Below, piece after piece: positions 15,700 through 24,004 of a stretch of DNA of 64,000 bases. The notes under the pieces are model-generated. The model saw only the letters and a program-made list of their open reading frames with translations, did no database searches and was not told the DNA's origin. The stretch spans positions 1 to 64,000 of the forward strand of contig CAKRQU010000002.1 in assembly GCA_934394585.1 (NCBI GenBank). The letters are read 5' to 3'. Made by a program: the position numbers and the translations under genes. Source of the DNA: an uncultured Eubacteriales bacterium. GTDB lineage: Bacteria; Bacillota; Clostridia; Oscillospirales; CAG-272. Position 1 is the stretch's first letter. Every line of letters starts with the position of its first letter.

Positions 15700-17430
15700 T
15701 TATATTTGAACAGTCAAAGAATTGAATCCCGTGCACTGCCTGTACAGATATTTCTTTGCCTTTTTCTTTATCAGGATAATACTTACCTCGTCGATATCGA
15801 AATCGTTTTTCTGCTTGGCTTTGCCGGAGCCCGAAAGCGGATCGTATTCCGTGGCATTGTCAAGTACATGCAGGGCAAAATCGCCGTCCGGCATGGCAAT
15901 CAGCGTAATGCGTATTTTCCCGTCCGGCGTGTGTCCCAGCGCGTTTCTGACAATGGACGTGACAATCTCTTCGATAACCAGCGTCACGCAGTATTTCTGC
16001 CCCGGTTTTGCTTCCCATTTATCGCAAAATTCCTCGCATCCGTCCAGCAATGCGGAAATCTCCGCATCTTCGCCCGACAGGGTTACGCGATAGACTCGTT
16101 TTTCGTCAAAGCGCACTCTCTTCTTTTCGGAGACGAGATAATACAGCAGAAATAGCGCCAGAGAAATCGCTTCCGCCACGGGAAACGCATACCATACGTC
16201 GGCACTGCCGAGCAATGAAAAAAGAATAACGCACGGCATGGGAATGAGTATGCTTTTCAGCAAAACCCCGATAAAAGCGCCTTTATTGTCTTCTTTTGAC
16301 TGGCAATATCTGCTGAGAATTATATTCAGCGCGATAAATATCGCACCTGTACAATAAATTCTGATCGCGCGTGCGGCACTCGGCAGTATTTCCTGCGATA
16401 TGCCGAAAATAAGCGCGATGTCTTTTGCGAAAATAATTATCAGCGCAGCCATGATAATGCTCATCACGACAGCGCAGACAATCGACAGCCGTCTGACCTG
16501 GTGGCAATCATCCTCGCTCTGCTCGCCGACAAATGTGCTGACAAGCGGCTGTGCCGCTTCCGCTGTACCTTCGCAGAGATAAACGATAAAGAAAGACACA
16601 TTGTAAATCACGTCGAAAACAGCCACGTGCGTCGCCCCGCCGAGGCTGAGCATGATGCGGTTGACAGTCAAAAGGAAAATCAGCTGAAAAAGGTTCTGCA
16701 CCGATGTGGAAAACCCGATGCGAAAGCATGAAAACGTTTGCCCCATATCTATACCCGAGCGCGCCACTTTTACGACATTCTTTTTCTTTCCGATAATCGC
16801 GGGCAGATAGCAGGCGACAGCGACTGCCGAGCCTATCACCGTAGAAGCCGCCGCGCCCGCCGTGCCGAAATCAAAGAAAAGCACGAGAATGATATTCAGC
16901 GAAAGATCCGTTACATTGCCTATGATAAAGCCGCGTGCGGCAATCACTTCGTTATTGTCATTGCGCAGAAAATTCAGAAAAACTATATTCAGAATCATAA
17001 GCGGCGCACCGCCCGAAATGATCCTCATATATGTCATACACGAATCGTAAAGCTGTGTTCCCTTTTCGCCGGCGCCGAGTATGCCGAGTATCTGCGGCGC
17101 AAAAATATTTGCCGTCAGCGCGAAAAGCAGTCCCGACAAAAGCGCCGTTTTCCATACCCTGTTGAAACAGCGCACTGCCTCCTGCTCGCTTCCTTCGCCG
17201 AGCAAACCCGAAAATCTCACTCCTCCGCCTATTCCGAATGCATCGGTAATCACATTCATCAGCATATATATCGGAAGGCAAAGGCTGATCGCGGCAAGTC
17301 CCGTTTCACCCATTCTCCGTCCGACGACAAGTGCGTCCGCCATATCGGACAGCGCAAAGCCGAGCGAAGAAATCAAAGACGGGATGAGCATCTTATAAAA
17401 CATTTTCGATACAAAATAATCTTTTTTCAT
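15700..17430 (-). CDS. MATE-family exporter fused to a HATPase (RsbW-like) domain
   Basis: A 576-residue protein. Residues 10-445 form a twelve-helix MATE transporter (MLIPSLISSLGFALSDMADALVVG opens it, with the inner repeat around 240). Residues 455-576 are an anti-sigma-like kinase domain with VTLVIEEIVTSIVRNAL as N box and LHVLDNATEYDP as G1. The ATG at 17430 overlaps the DUF2156 stop (ATGA). An earlier in-frame start at 17610 lies within that gene and is not used. A transporter with a built-in switch kinase suggests that transport is gated by STAS partner binding or phosphorylation. The G2 motif is weak, so the domain may bind rather than phosphorylate. Confidence 0.88.
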   Translation of the reverse strand: MKKDYFVSKMFYKMLIPSLISSLGFALSDMADALVVGRRMGETGLAAISLCLPIYMLMNVITDAFGIGGGVRFSGLLGEGSEQEAVRCFNRVWKTALLSGLLFALTANIFAPQILGILGAGEKGTQLYDSCMTYMRIISGGAPLMILNIVFLNFLRNDNNEVIAARGFIIGNVTDLSLNIILVLFFDFGTAGAAASTVIGSAVAVACYLPAIIGKKKNVVKVARSGIDMGQTFSCFRIGFSTSVQNLFQLIFLLTVNRIMLSLGGATHVAVFDVIYNVSFFIVYLCEGTAEAAQPLVSTFVGEQSEDDCHQVRRLSIVCAVVMSIIMAALIIIFAKDIALIFGISQEILPSAARAIRIYCTGAIFIALNIILSRYCQSKEDNKGAFIGVLLKSILIPMPCVILFSLLGSADVWYAFPVAEAISLALFLLYYLVSEKKRVRFDEKRVYRVTLSGEDAEISALLDGCEEFCDKWEAKPGQKYCVTLVIEEIVTSIVRNALGHTPDGKIRITLIAMPDGDFALHVLDNATEYDPLSGSGKAKQKNDFDIDEVSIILIKKKAKKYLYRQCTGFNSLTVQI

Positions 17431-18305
17431 ACCTGTGACGCCACCCAGATCAGATTTTTGCTTTCGGGGCGGAGCTCTTCCTTTATCATACGGATTCCGG
17501 GGATTCCGAGATCCTCCTCCATATTGCAATATGTATATCTGTCCGCATACTGTCTGACATACTCGCGTATGGCATAATATACAAATCCTCTCGGGGCATC
17601 CTTGCGGCATTTGCCCACCAGAGCGTCTACCGTATTTTCATCAATCGAAAATCCCGCAAATACGGATATCGGTTCATCGTCTCTGTAAACGACAACACCA
17701 TCTATGCCGAGCTTTTTTCTCTCGGCGAGCGCCCTGTCGGAAACTCCGCCGTCGACAATATTGTTGTTTCCTATGCTGTGCGGCAGTTTTTCCCATCCGG
17801 ATACCACGGCAAGCGCGTCATCGATATTATCGTCGGAAATAGGCAGGGTTTTCAGCACGTTTTCGCGTTCTATCCTGTTGATTTTATGGCGGACGCCCGT
17901 ATATTTGCCGCCGCTCAGCCCGATAAGCTCCAAAATATTGCAGATATACTCATCGGATTCCTCTTCGCGTTTGAGCTTCCACATCGAGGGAAATCTTTCC
18001 TCCAGCCATTTTGCGTCGTCTTCACATATATAGCAAAGAGAAAAATCCCTGCTTTTCATGCCGTTTTCGATAAAAGCCTCGATGGCATCTCTGCTCCCGC
18101 AGGGGAAAAACCACGTATTTTCACCGCGCTCCCCGCATTTTACGGCAAAAAAATCATCTTTTACAAAAGCGGAAAGCTTCATCTGATGCTGCCAGAGATA
18201 CAGCGAATTGAATGTGTTTGCGGACAGCTTGTTTTTGCAGCTCTCTCTGATTTTTTCAAATTGGTCTTTTTGTGATATGTCTATTTGCGTCGTCTGAATA
18301 TCCAT
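17427..18305 (-). CDS. DUF2156 protein (lysylphosphatidylglycerol synthase C-terminal-like)
   Basis: A 292-residue protein with two tandem GNAT-like folds. The NTFNSLYLWQ opening and the GGKYTGVRHKINRIER segment mark DUF2156, the domain that uses aminoacyl-tRNA in MprF-type enzymes. The last third holds AIREYVRQYADRYTYCNMEEDLG. The MprF flippase domain is absent. The ATG at 18305 is chosen for its GGAG site; an ATG at 18323 is possible. Members of this group occur with STAS and SpoIIE genes in gut Firmicutes. An aminoacyl transfer to a lipid or small molecule exported by the adjacent MATE protein is a guess. Confidence 0.8.
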   Translation of the reverse strand: MDIQTTQIDISQKDQFEKIRESCKNKLSANTFNSLYLWQHQMKLSAFVKDDFFAVKCGERGENTWFFPCGSRDAIEAFIENGMKSRDFSLCYICEDDAKWLEERFPSMWKLKREEESDEYICNILELIGLSGGKYTGVRHKINRIERENVLKTLPISDDNIDDALAVVSGWEKLPHSIGNNNIVDGGVSDRALAERKKLGIDGVVVYRDDEPISVFAGFSIDENTVDALVGKCRKDAPRGFVYYAIREYVRQYADRYTYCNMEEDLGIPGIRMIKEELRPESKNLIWVASQV

Positions 18306-18326
18306 AAAAGTTTCTCCGGTCATTTT

Positions 18327-18623
18327 TTATTCGATGGTAAGTATATCCGTAAAACCCGTCACATCAAAAATATCCATCACAGTTTCATTGACATGCCTTA
18401 CAATCATATTTCCCTGCTTATTCATTATTTTCTGCGCGGCAAGGATAACGCGGAGTCCCGCAGATGAGAGATATTCGAGATTTTCAAAATCAAGAATGAG
18501 GAGCGTATTATCGCCTATATTTCCTTTCAGCTCATTTTCGAGCTGCGGCGCGGTTGTCGTATCCAATCTTCCGGAAACTTTTATTTCCAGCGTTTTGTCG
18601 GTGATTGTTTTTTCTATTGTCAT
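18327..18623 (-). CDS. STAS-domain anti-sigma-factor antagonist
   Basis: A 98-residue single-domain protein of the SpoIIAA/RsbV type. The segment EYLSSAGLRVIL at about 50-61 carries the serine that is normally phosphorylated, and GRLDTTTAP near 18 is the usual beta-turn. Within this operon it is the obvious partner of the HATPase proteins and substrate of the SpoIIE-type phosphatase. Four bases separate it from the DUF2156 frame. Confidence 0.93.
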   Translation of the reverse strand: MTIEKTITDKTLEIKVSGRLDTTTAPQLENELKGNIGDNTLLILDFENLEYLSSAGLRVILAAQKIMNKQGNMIVRHVNETVMDIFDVTGFTDILTIE

Positions 18624-18660
18624 GCTCGTTACCTCCGGTTTGCTTTTGCGTGTTATTACA

Positions 18661-19833
18661 TTAAAATTCCAGCGTGTCCACTTTTGCGAGAAGACCAGAC
18701 AGATGATTTTTGCAGTTATCTATAATCATTTTTCCTTCGGGATTGTCAAAGCCCATGCGCCTGATTGTGCGGCGCATAAGTCTGGCATAGCCCACTGTCA
18801 TCGCCTTTTCAGCCACTTCGTTCATGCGCTCCTCGTCGTTTGTATCCAGATAAAGCGAAAGCGATTTACGCCATATATATTTTGTGGTTTCGTAAGGAAG
18901 CTTCATGAATTTCTCCGTGGCAGCGGGATTAAGCTCTCCGAACCCCACAAATCCCAGAAACATGGATGCAAGCTCAAAAACAGGATGCCCGTAAGAAAGC
19001 GTATCCATATCAATCAGCAAAACCTCGCCGTTCTGCATTTCGACATTGTTTGTGTGATAATCGCCGTGAATCATCGTGTGCCTTTCGGGAACGGCGCGTA
19101 TGAGAGAAAGCAGTTTGCCGCTCTGCTCCATCGGCAGGTAGTCTTTTAAAAATTCAGCCCAGCCGATCGCCACCGCCTTCATATCCTCCATATCCTCGGG
19201 ATTTACCTCGGTAGAATGAATGCGCTTCAGCAAATCGACAAATTCGGCTATGTATTTGTCCTTGTTTTCGGGCTCTGCGGCAATAAGCTTGGAAAACGAC
19301 TTGGCATTCAGCAGCTCGAAAACAGAACCGTATGAATTTCCCACCCTGACCACGTCAAAAGGAATAGCTGTGGGAATTCCCAGAATGAGAGCGGTGCGGG
19401 CGAGCCGACGCTCGCGTTTTATTTCATCCAGTGCATTGGCATTGCGGTAAACCTTTACGACGATTTCGGGATCATAGCGGTAAACTATACCGTTGGAACC
19501 TTCGCCCAGAATTTCGCATCCTTCAACAGAAAGCTTGCGATAGCCCTTTTGCACATTTATCATTTCGGTAAAGCCCGTCATTTCAAAAACATCGTAAATA
19601 TCGGGAGAAACTCCGACTATCTCGATATCCTTATATGCTTTGCGCAGCTTCAGAATAACGCGGAGTCCCGCACTCGAAATGAATTCAAGATTTTCCGCAT
19701 CGATAATAATCTTCATTGCATCGGCGTCGACGCCCTCAAAAATCAGTTTTTCGGCAAGCGGAGCGTTTGTCGAATCAATCCTGCCTTCCAAAACTATACG
19801 CGATGTCGATTTATCGTTTTTCACAGTTACCAT
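18661..19833 (-). CDS. STAS domain fused to an aminoglycoside-phosphotransferase-like kinase
   Basis: A 390-residue protein, first gene of the operon. Residues 1-95 form a STAS domain with ISSAGLRVIL and its serine. Residues 100-390 form an APH/choline-kinase-like domain with GEGSNGIVYRY (nucleotide loop), VVKVY (lysine), HGDYHTNN near 257 (catalytic Asp) and LLIDMDTLSYG near 275 (metal Asp). The kinase part resembles the TIGR02172 paralogous family. GGAGG precedes the ATG at 19833, preferred to an in-frame start at 19860. It may phosphorylate a small molecule or protein under STAS control. Confidence 0.85.
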   Translation of the reverse strand: MVTVKNDKSTSRIVLEGRIDSTNAPLAEKLIFEGVDADAMKIIIDAENLEFISSAGLRVILKLRKAYKDIEIVGVSPDIYDVFEMTGFTEMINVQKGYRKLSVEGCEILGEGSNGIVYRYDPEIVVKVYRNANALDEIKRERRLARTALILGIPTAIPFDVVRVGNSYGSVFELLNAKSFSKLIAAEPENKDKYIAEFVDLLKRIHSTEVNPEDMEDMKAVAIGWAEFLKDYLPMEQSGKLLSLIRAVPERHTMIHGDYHTNNVEMQNGEVLLIDMDTLSYGHPVFELASMFLGFVGFGELNPAATEKFMKLPYETTKYIWRKSLSLYLDTNDEERMNEVAEKAMTVGYARLMRRTIRRMGFDNPEGKMIIDNCKNHLSGLLAKVDTLEF

Positions 19834-19917
19834 TATCTGTCCCTCCGAATATTTTATCAATTTAATAGCCGTGCGCTATCATCGCTCCAAACTATTTATA
19901 CGTAAATATATAAACAA

Positions 19918-19946
19918 AGTATAACAGATATCTGCAATTTTTTCAA
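19918..19946 (-). promoter_or_regulatory. Promoter of the partner-switching operon
   Basis: On the minus strand TTGAAA (19946-19941), 17 bp, TGT then TATACT (19923-19918): a strong extended -10 promoter about 85 bases before the first gene. Confidence 0.78.
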
Positions 19947-19987
19947 CCTGTTTTGTAAAAATACGGTCCAAAACAAAAGAAAAACCG

Positions 19988-20035
19988 AAAAATCGGTCGC
20001 AATCCGCGCAAAAATGCGGAAAATGACCGATTTTT
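19988..20035. terminator. Hairpin downstream of the ABC exporter genes
   Basis: AAAAATCGGTC (19988-19998) pairs with GACCGATTTTT (20025-20035). The loop can form its own CCGC/GCGG stem. It separates the exporter operon from the promoter of the STAS operon. Confidence 0.65.
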
Positions 20036-20139
20036 TATATCTATCCTTCTTTTCCGCCGTCGTCTGTATCGTCGGCTCACCCGTGGCGCGGCGTGATGAA
20101 ATCGCAAAGCAGGTTTTCCGAAAAAGTCCCCATACGGCA

Positions 20140-20173
20140 AAATGCAGTGAAAGCAATATCTTTCACTGCATTT
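20140..20173. terminator. Terminator of the LytTR-ABC operon
   Basis: A 14-bp perfect stem AAATGCAGTGAAAG/CTTTCACTGCATTT with a six-base loop, six bases past the stop of the second exporter gene. Confidence 0.88.
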
Positions 20174-20178
20174 TTATA

Positions 20179-22059
20179 TTATTCGTAATACTGAGCCTGC
20201 GCATGCCACAATTCGTGATATTTTCCCGCTTCATCGGAAAGAAGCGCTTCATGCGTGCCCACCTGAACCACCGAGCCGCTGTCGAAAACAGCTATCTTGT
20301 CGCAGAAACGGCAGGAGGAAAGTCTGTGGCTTATGTACACAGCCGTTCTGTCCGTGACCATTTCATTGAATCTCGAATAAATTTCCGATTCGGCTACGGG
20401 GTCGAGCGCCGCAGTCGGCTCGTCGAGTATGATAAACGGTGCGTTTTTATAGAGCGCGCGGGCTATGGCTATTTTCTGCGCCTCGCCGCCCGAAACATTC
20501 ACGCCGTTTTTATCGAGATTCTTATAAAGATACGTATCAAGCCCCTGCGGCATTTTTTCGGAATCGAGCACAAAGCCCGCCTTTTCAAGGCACTCCTCTG
20601 CTTTTTCCTTATCGTAATCCGATTTTATCGCCACATTCTGACCGAGCGGCAGAGCGAAGAGGCGGAAATCCTGAAATACCACGGAGAAAACGGAGATATA
20701 ATCGAGATAATTGTATTTTCTTATATTGATACCGTTGAGAAGTATCTCGCCCTCGTCCGGGTCATAGAGACGGCAAAGAAGCTTGATAAAAGTAGTCTTG
20801 CCGCTGCCGTTCTGACCGACAACAGCGAGTTTTTCGCCGATGTTGAACTTGAAAGAAACGTGGCGGAGCGCATAATTTTCACTGCCGGGATATTTGAATG
20901 AAACGTCGCGGAATTCTATTTCGTAATTGTTATCCATGCGCTTTTCCACCGTGAGCGAGCCCTGATACATCTTATTCGGAATATCGAGAAAATCAAAGGT
21001 AAGCCCCAGAAATTCCGCATTGTTGCGAAGCTCGTTGAGAGACATTATCATCGTGCCTATCGCACCGGATACCATTGTAAGCGCACCGATATACTGCGTT
21101 ATCTCGCCGACGCCGAATGCTCCCGCCCAAGCCTTAAGGCATACGAACACATAGGCACAGCCTGTGAAAATGACGGACACCGCACTTGAAGCCGCATAGA
21201 GCGGACCGAGTTTGGTACGTGAAGCCTTTGCATAAAAGCCCTTGGAAGAGAATGCATCTTCTTTATTGTTCGCATGCTTTACAGCAAACCTGTCCTGACT
21301 GTACATGCGGACATCCGACACCCATTTGCTTTCGTATGCGAGGTCATAGAAAAAGCCGAACAGCTGATTTACGAGATTGTGCCTGTTTGCATTTCGGGCA
21401 TAGAATTTGCCGACTATATTTTCAATCGCGGGCGCAAGATATGTCACAAGCAGAAGAACGGCGATTATTCCGAGAATAAAGAGCGGGCTGTTCAGCACGG
21501 TAAGCCCGCCGGCGCTCTCAGGCACTCTGCGGACAAAGAGCGTGACTGTCATCGCGATACCGCCGAGAATCTTTGCGACAGCGGAGAGAAAGTCCATAAA
21601 GCGCCATTCCACGCTTCCGAGTCCCCTGCCGTTTGCATTGGCATTCTGGCGTATCTTGTCATAGAGAATATGCGTATCGCCACTGTCCATATCGGCATAA
21701 TCCATATCCATAAATTTATCACGATATAGCTTATTGATTGAAAACCATTCCAGTTGCCCGTAAATACTTATTGCTTTGTTTATAAACGCAGAAATAAGCG
21801 CAATAACAGCGGCGGAAGCAAGCGATATCAAGATATAAATTTTCAGTTTTTCGGGGTCTCTGCTGCCCGCGAGCTCACTGATTATCAGCGCCGAAAGATA
21901 AATACCGACATAAGGCGTCAGCGCCGACCAGATTCTGCTTATTATTGTCATTACCGTGTATTGCGGGTTTGCGCGATAAAGCAACTTCACTCCGCGCAGC
22001 GTCATTTTCATTGCCTCTTTGCGGGGCATAAGAGCTGTTTTTTCAGTTTTCTTCTTCAT
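20179..22059 (-). CDS. ABC exporter half-transporter, second subunit
   Basis: A 626-residue fused permease-ATPase. The membrane domain has about six TM helices (residues 30-330). The ATPase domain has Walker A GQNGSGKTTFIKLL, signature VSGGEAQKIAIARA and Walker B FIILDEPTAALDP. The start at 22059 has GGAGG eight bases before it and overlaps the partner gene by 17 bases; an in-frame ATG at 22140 lacks a site. With the preceding gene it should form a heterodimeric type IV exporter of the kind that handles peptides, drugs or lipids. The regulator pair upstream points to peptide signalling or peptide resistance. Confidence 0.9.
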   Translation of the reverse strand: MKKKTEKTALMPRKEAMKMTLRGVKLLYRANPQYTVMTIISRIWSALTPYVGIYLSALIISELAGSRDPEKLKIYILISLASAAVIALISAFINKAISIYGQLEWFSINKLYRDKFMDMDYADMDSGDTHILYDKIRQNANANGRGLGSVEWRFMDFLSAVAKILGGIAMTVTLFVRRVPESAGGLTVLNSPLFILGIIAVLLLVTYLAPAIENIVGKFYARNANRHNLVNQLFGFFYDLAYESKWVSDVRMYSQDRFAVKHANNKEDAFSSKGFYAKASRTKLGPLYAASSAVSVIFTGCAYVFVCLKAWAGAFGVGEITQYIGALTMVSGAIGTMIMSLNELRNNAEFLGLTFDFLDIPNKMYQGSLTVEKRMDNNYEIEFRDVSFKYPGSENYALRHVSFKFNIGEKLAVVGQNGSGKTTFIKLLCRLYDPDEGEILLNGINIRKYNYLDYISVFSVVFQDFRLFALPLGQNVAIKSDYDKEKAEECLEKAGFVLDSEKMPQGLDTYLYKNLDKNGVNVSGGEAQKIAIARALYKNAPFIILDEPTAALDPVAESEIYSRFNEMVTDRTAVYISHRLSSCRFCDKIAVFDSGSVVQVGTHEALLSDEAGKYHELWHAQAQYYE

Positions 22060-23899
22060 TTTCTTCGCCTCCGTCCTTATAGTACTTGCTCTGGACATCG
22101 AAAAATTCCTTGTATTTGCCGCCGAGCGCCATAAGCTCATCGTGCGTGCCTTCCTCGGCGATGACGCTTCCGTCGAGCAGGATTATCCTGTCACAAAAGC
22201 GCGTCGAGGCAAGGCGGTGGGAAATATAAACGGAGGAGCGTCCCTCTGCCATGGCGTTGTATTTGCTGTACATATCCGCCTCGGCTATCGGGTCGAGAGC
22301 CGCCGTCGGCTCGTCGAGTATGAGCATCGGCGCGTTTTTATAGAGCGCGCGGGCAAGCATGAGTCTCTGCGTTTCGCCGCCGGAAAGTGCAATCGCCTCC
22401 TCATAAACATCACGCACAAGCTTTGTATCGTATTTTTCCGGAAGCGACTCTATCTTTTCGCAAAGTCCCGCTTTGTCGGCGCAGCTGCGGACAGCATCCA
22501 TATCTATATTGCCGTCCATATCCTGCGCTATATTCTGCGCTATCGTTGCGGCAATGACATCGAAATCCTGAAATACTGCGGAAAAGAGCTTATAATAATC
22601 GCGGCGATTGTATTTTCTTATATCCTCGCCATTCAGCAGTACCCTGCCCTCTGTCGGGTCATAAAAGCCGCAGATGAGGCGGACGAGCGTCGTCTTTCCC
22701 GCTCCGTTCATGCCGACCACGGCAAGCTTTTCGCCGGGATGAAGCGTGAGATTTATATTCTTCAGCACATCCCTCTCCGTTTCGGGATAGCGGAAAGTTA
22801 CATTTTCGAGTTTTATCTCATATTTGCCGCGCGGGTCTGCCGTGAGCGGCTCGCCGTCCTCAAACCTGAATATTTCGGGATATTCAATCATCTCGCGGAC
22901 AGTCGAGATATCAAGGCTTTGTCTGTGGAGCGTATTTACATTTCCGAGTATCCATCTCACCCAGTTTGTAAATCCGCCGAATGCGGCAAAATAAAGCACA
23001 AATTCCGCCGCGGAAAGGTTTCCTTTCAGAGCCATATTTATGAGATACGCATATGCTATACCGTTGCGGAGGAATGTGAGAACAATATCGGAAACGGAGC
23101 TTATCATATTGACATTCTGCTCCCTGCGCTTGAGGGCGAGGGTAAGGTCCTTTGCCTTATCGTAAATTTCCGTAAGCCATGGCTTTATTCCGAAAATTCG
23201 CAGATCCTTTGCGTATTCCGAGCCGGAGCCGACAGTGTTTACATAATTCATTCTGCGTCCCTGCTCCGAAAACTCCGTGCGGTGTCTGTATCCGAATCCG
23301 CCGACTTTCTTATTTACAAAGAATCCGACAATCGATGTCGCAAGCACAACGGCGACAACCCAAAAGTCGAGTCTTGAAAGCATTGCAAGATAGATGGCAA
23401 AGCCGAGTACGTTTTTCAGAAGCTGAACAAGCGTGTTCCATATCGCCTCCGTTGCGCTGTTGTTGTTGTCCGTGGCGTCTGTAGCGCTATTCGCAAGGTC
23501 GCGGAATTCCTTTTTCTCGGTATTCGGATATGATGTTGTCATCATCTTGCCGCATATCATACCGATGATATGTGTCCTTATTGTAATGCGCCCATACATT
23601 GTATTTTCGCTGACATACGAATTTGCGGCTCTCAGAAGCATAGTCGCACCGACAAAAACAAGTATCGTGACGAGCAGATATGTAAGCGACTTCTGCGTTT
23701 CCACAGCGGAGATGACCGCGGGAGAAATGAAAAGCGAAACAAGGCTCTGCCCCAGCACTATGACGACCTGCGCAAGGCAAAGGAAGATGACCTTCTTCTC
23801 TTTTATCTTCCATGCCGTGCCTATCATCCAGCAGCTGTTCTGCCACATATTGTATTTCGGCTTCTTCGGCTTTTCCTTTTTTATTTTTTCTTTAGTCAA
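22043..23899 (-). CDS. ABC exporter half-transporter, first subunit
   Basis: A 618-residue fused permease-ATPase. A basic N-terminus is followed by six TM helices (about 35-330), then Walker A GMNGAGKTTLVRLI, signature LSGGETQRLMLARA and Walker B MLILDEPTAALDP. The start is TTG at 23899 with GGGAGGG seven bases upstream. It lies behind a probable LytTR-activated promoter, apart from the regulator genes. The two half-transporters are clearly paralogous (both end with a SVYISHRL / AVYISHRL segment). Confidence 0.9.
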   Translation of the reverse strand: MTKEKIKKEKPKKPKYNMWQNSCWMIGTAWKIKEKKVIFLCLAQVVIVLGQSLVSLFISPAVISAVETQKSLTYLLVTILVFVGATMLLRAANSYVSENTMYGRITIRTHIIGMICGKMMTTSYPNTEKKEFRDLANSATDATDNNNSATEAIWNTLVQLLKNVLGFAIYLAMLSRLDFWVVAVVLATSIVGFFVNKKVGGFGYRHRTEFSEQGRRMNYVNTVGSGSEYAKDLRIFGIKPWLTEIYDKAKDLTLALKRREQNVNMISSVSDIVLTFLRNGIAYAYLINMALKGNLSAAEFVLYFAAFGGFTNWVRWILGNVNTLHRQSLDISTVREMIEYPEIFRFEDGEPLTADPRGKYEIKLENVTFRYPETERDVLKNINLTLHPGEKLAVVGMNGAGKTTLVRLICGFYDPTEGRVLLNGEDIRKYNRRDYYKLFSAVFQDFDVIAATIAQNIAQDMDGNIDMDAVRSCADKAGLCEKIESLPEKYDTKLVRDVYEEAIALSGGETQRLMLARALYKNAPMLILDEPTAALDPIAEADMYSKYNAMAEGRSSVYISHRLASTRFCDRIILLDGSVIAEEGTHDELMALGGKYKEFFDVQSKYYKDGGEENEEEN

Positions 23900-23931
23900 G
23901 GTGTTTCCCTCCCTTTTTGGTTTACGGCTAT

Positions 23932-23996
23932 ATCATATCACAGAAAAAGCGATTCGGCTCATTTTTGTGACGAATCGCTCTTATTTTGTGACGAAT
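23932..23996 (-). promoter_or_regulatory. LytTR-type direct repeat and promoter for the ABC exporter
   Basis: The 13-mer TTTTGTGACGAAT occurs at 23963-23975 and again at 23984-23996, a 21-bp period. Read on the minus strand this is ATTCGTCAC, 12 bases, ATTCGTCAC, the geometry bound by LytTR regulators such as AgrA and ComE. The near repeat abuts a poor -35 (23960-23955), and TATGAT (23937-23932) is the -10. This is the form of an activated promoter. A response regulator of that class is encoded 700 bases upstream. Confidence 0.7.
23948..23979. terminator. Hairpin between histidine kinase and exporter genes
   Basis: AGCGATTCG (23948-23956) pairs with CGAATCGCT (23971-23979), and on the minus strand it is followed by TTTTTC. 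It may partly end regulator transcripts. It overlaps the direct repeat. Confidence 0.55.
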
Positions 23997-24004
23997 TGCA
24001 AAAA

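Noticed and set aside
15700..17610. The longer MATE frame starting at 17610
   Set aside because: The first 60 residues lie inside the DUF2156 gene and are low in hydrophobicity; the ATG at 17430 gives the normal ATGA overlap and a typical MATE N-terminus.
22019..23377. A 452-codon plus-strand frame opposite the ABC exporter genes
   Set aside because: Shadow of a real ATPase with Walker motifs on the other strand; the translated product has no recognisable domain.
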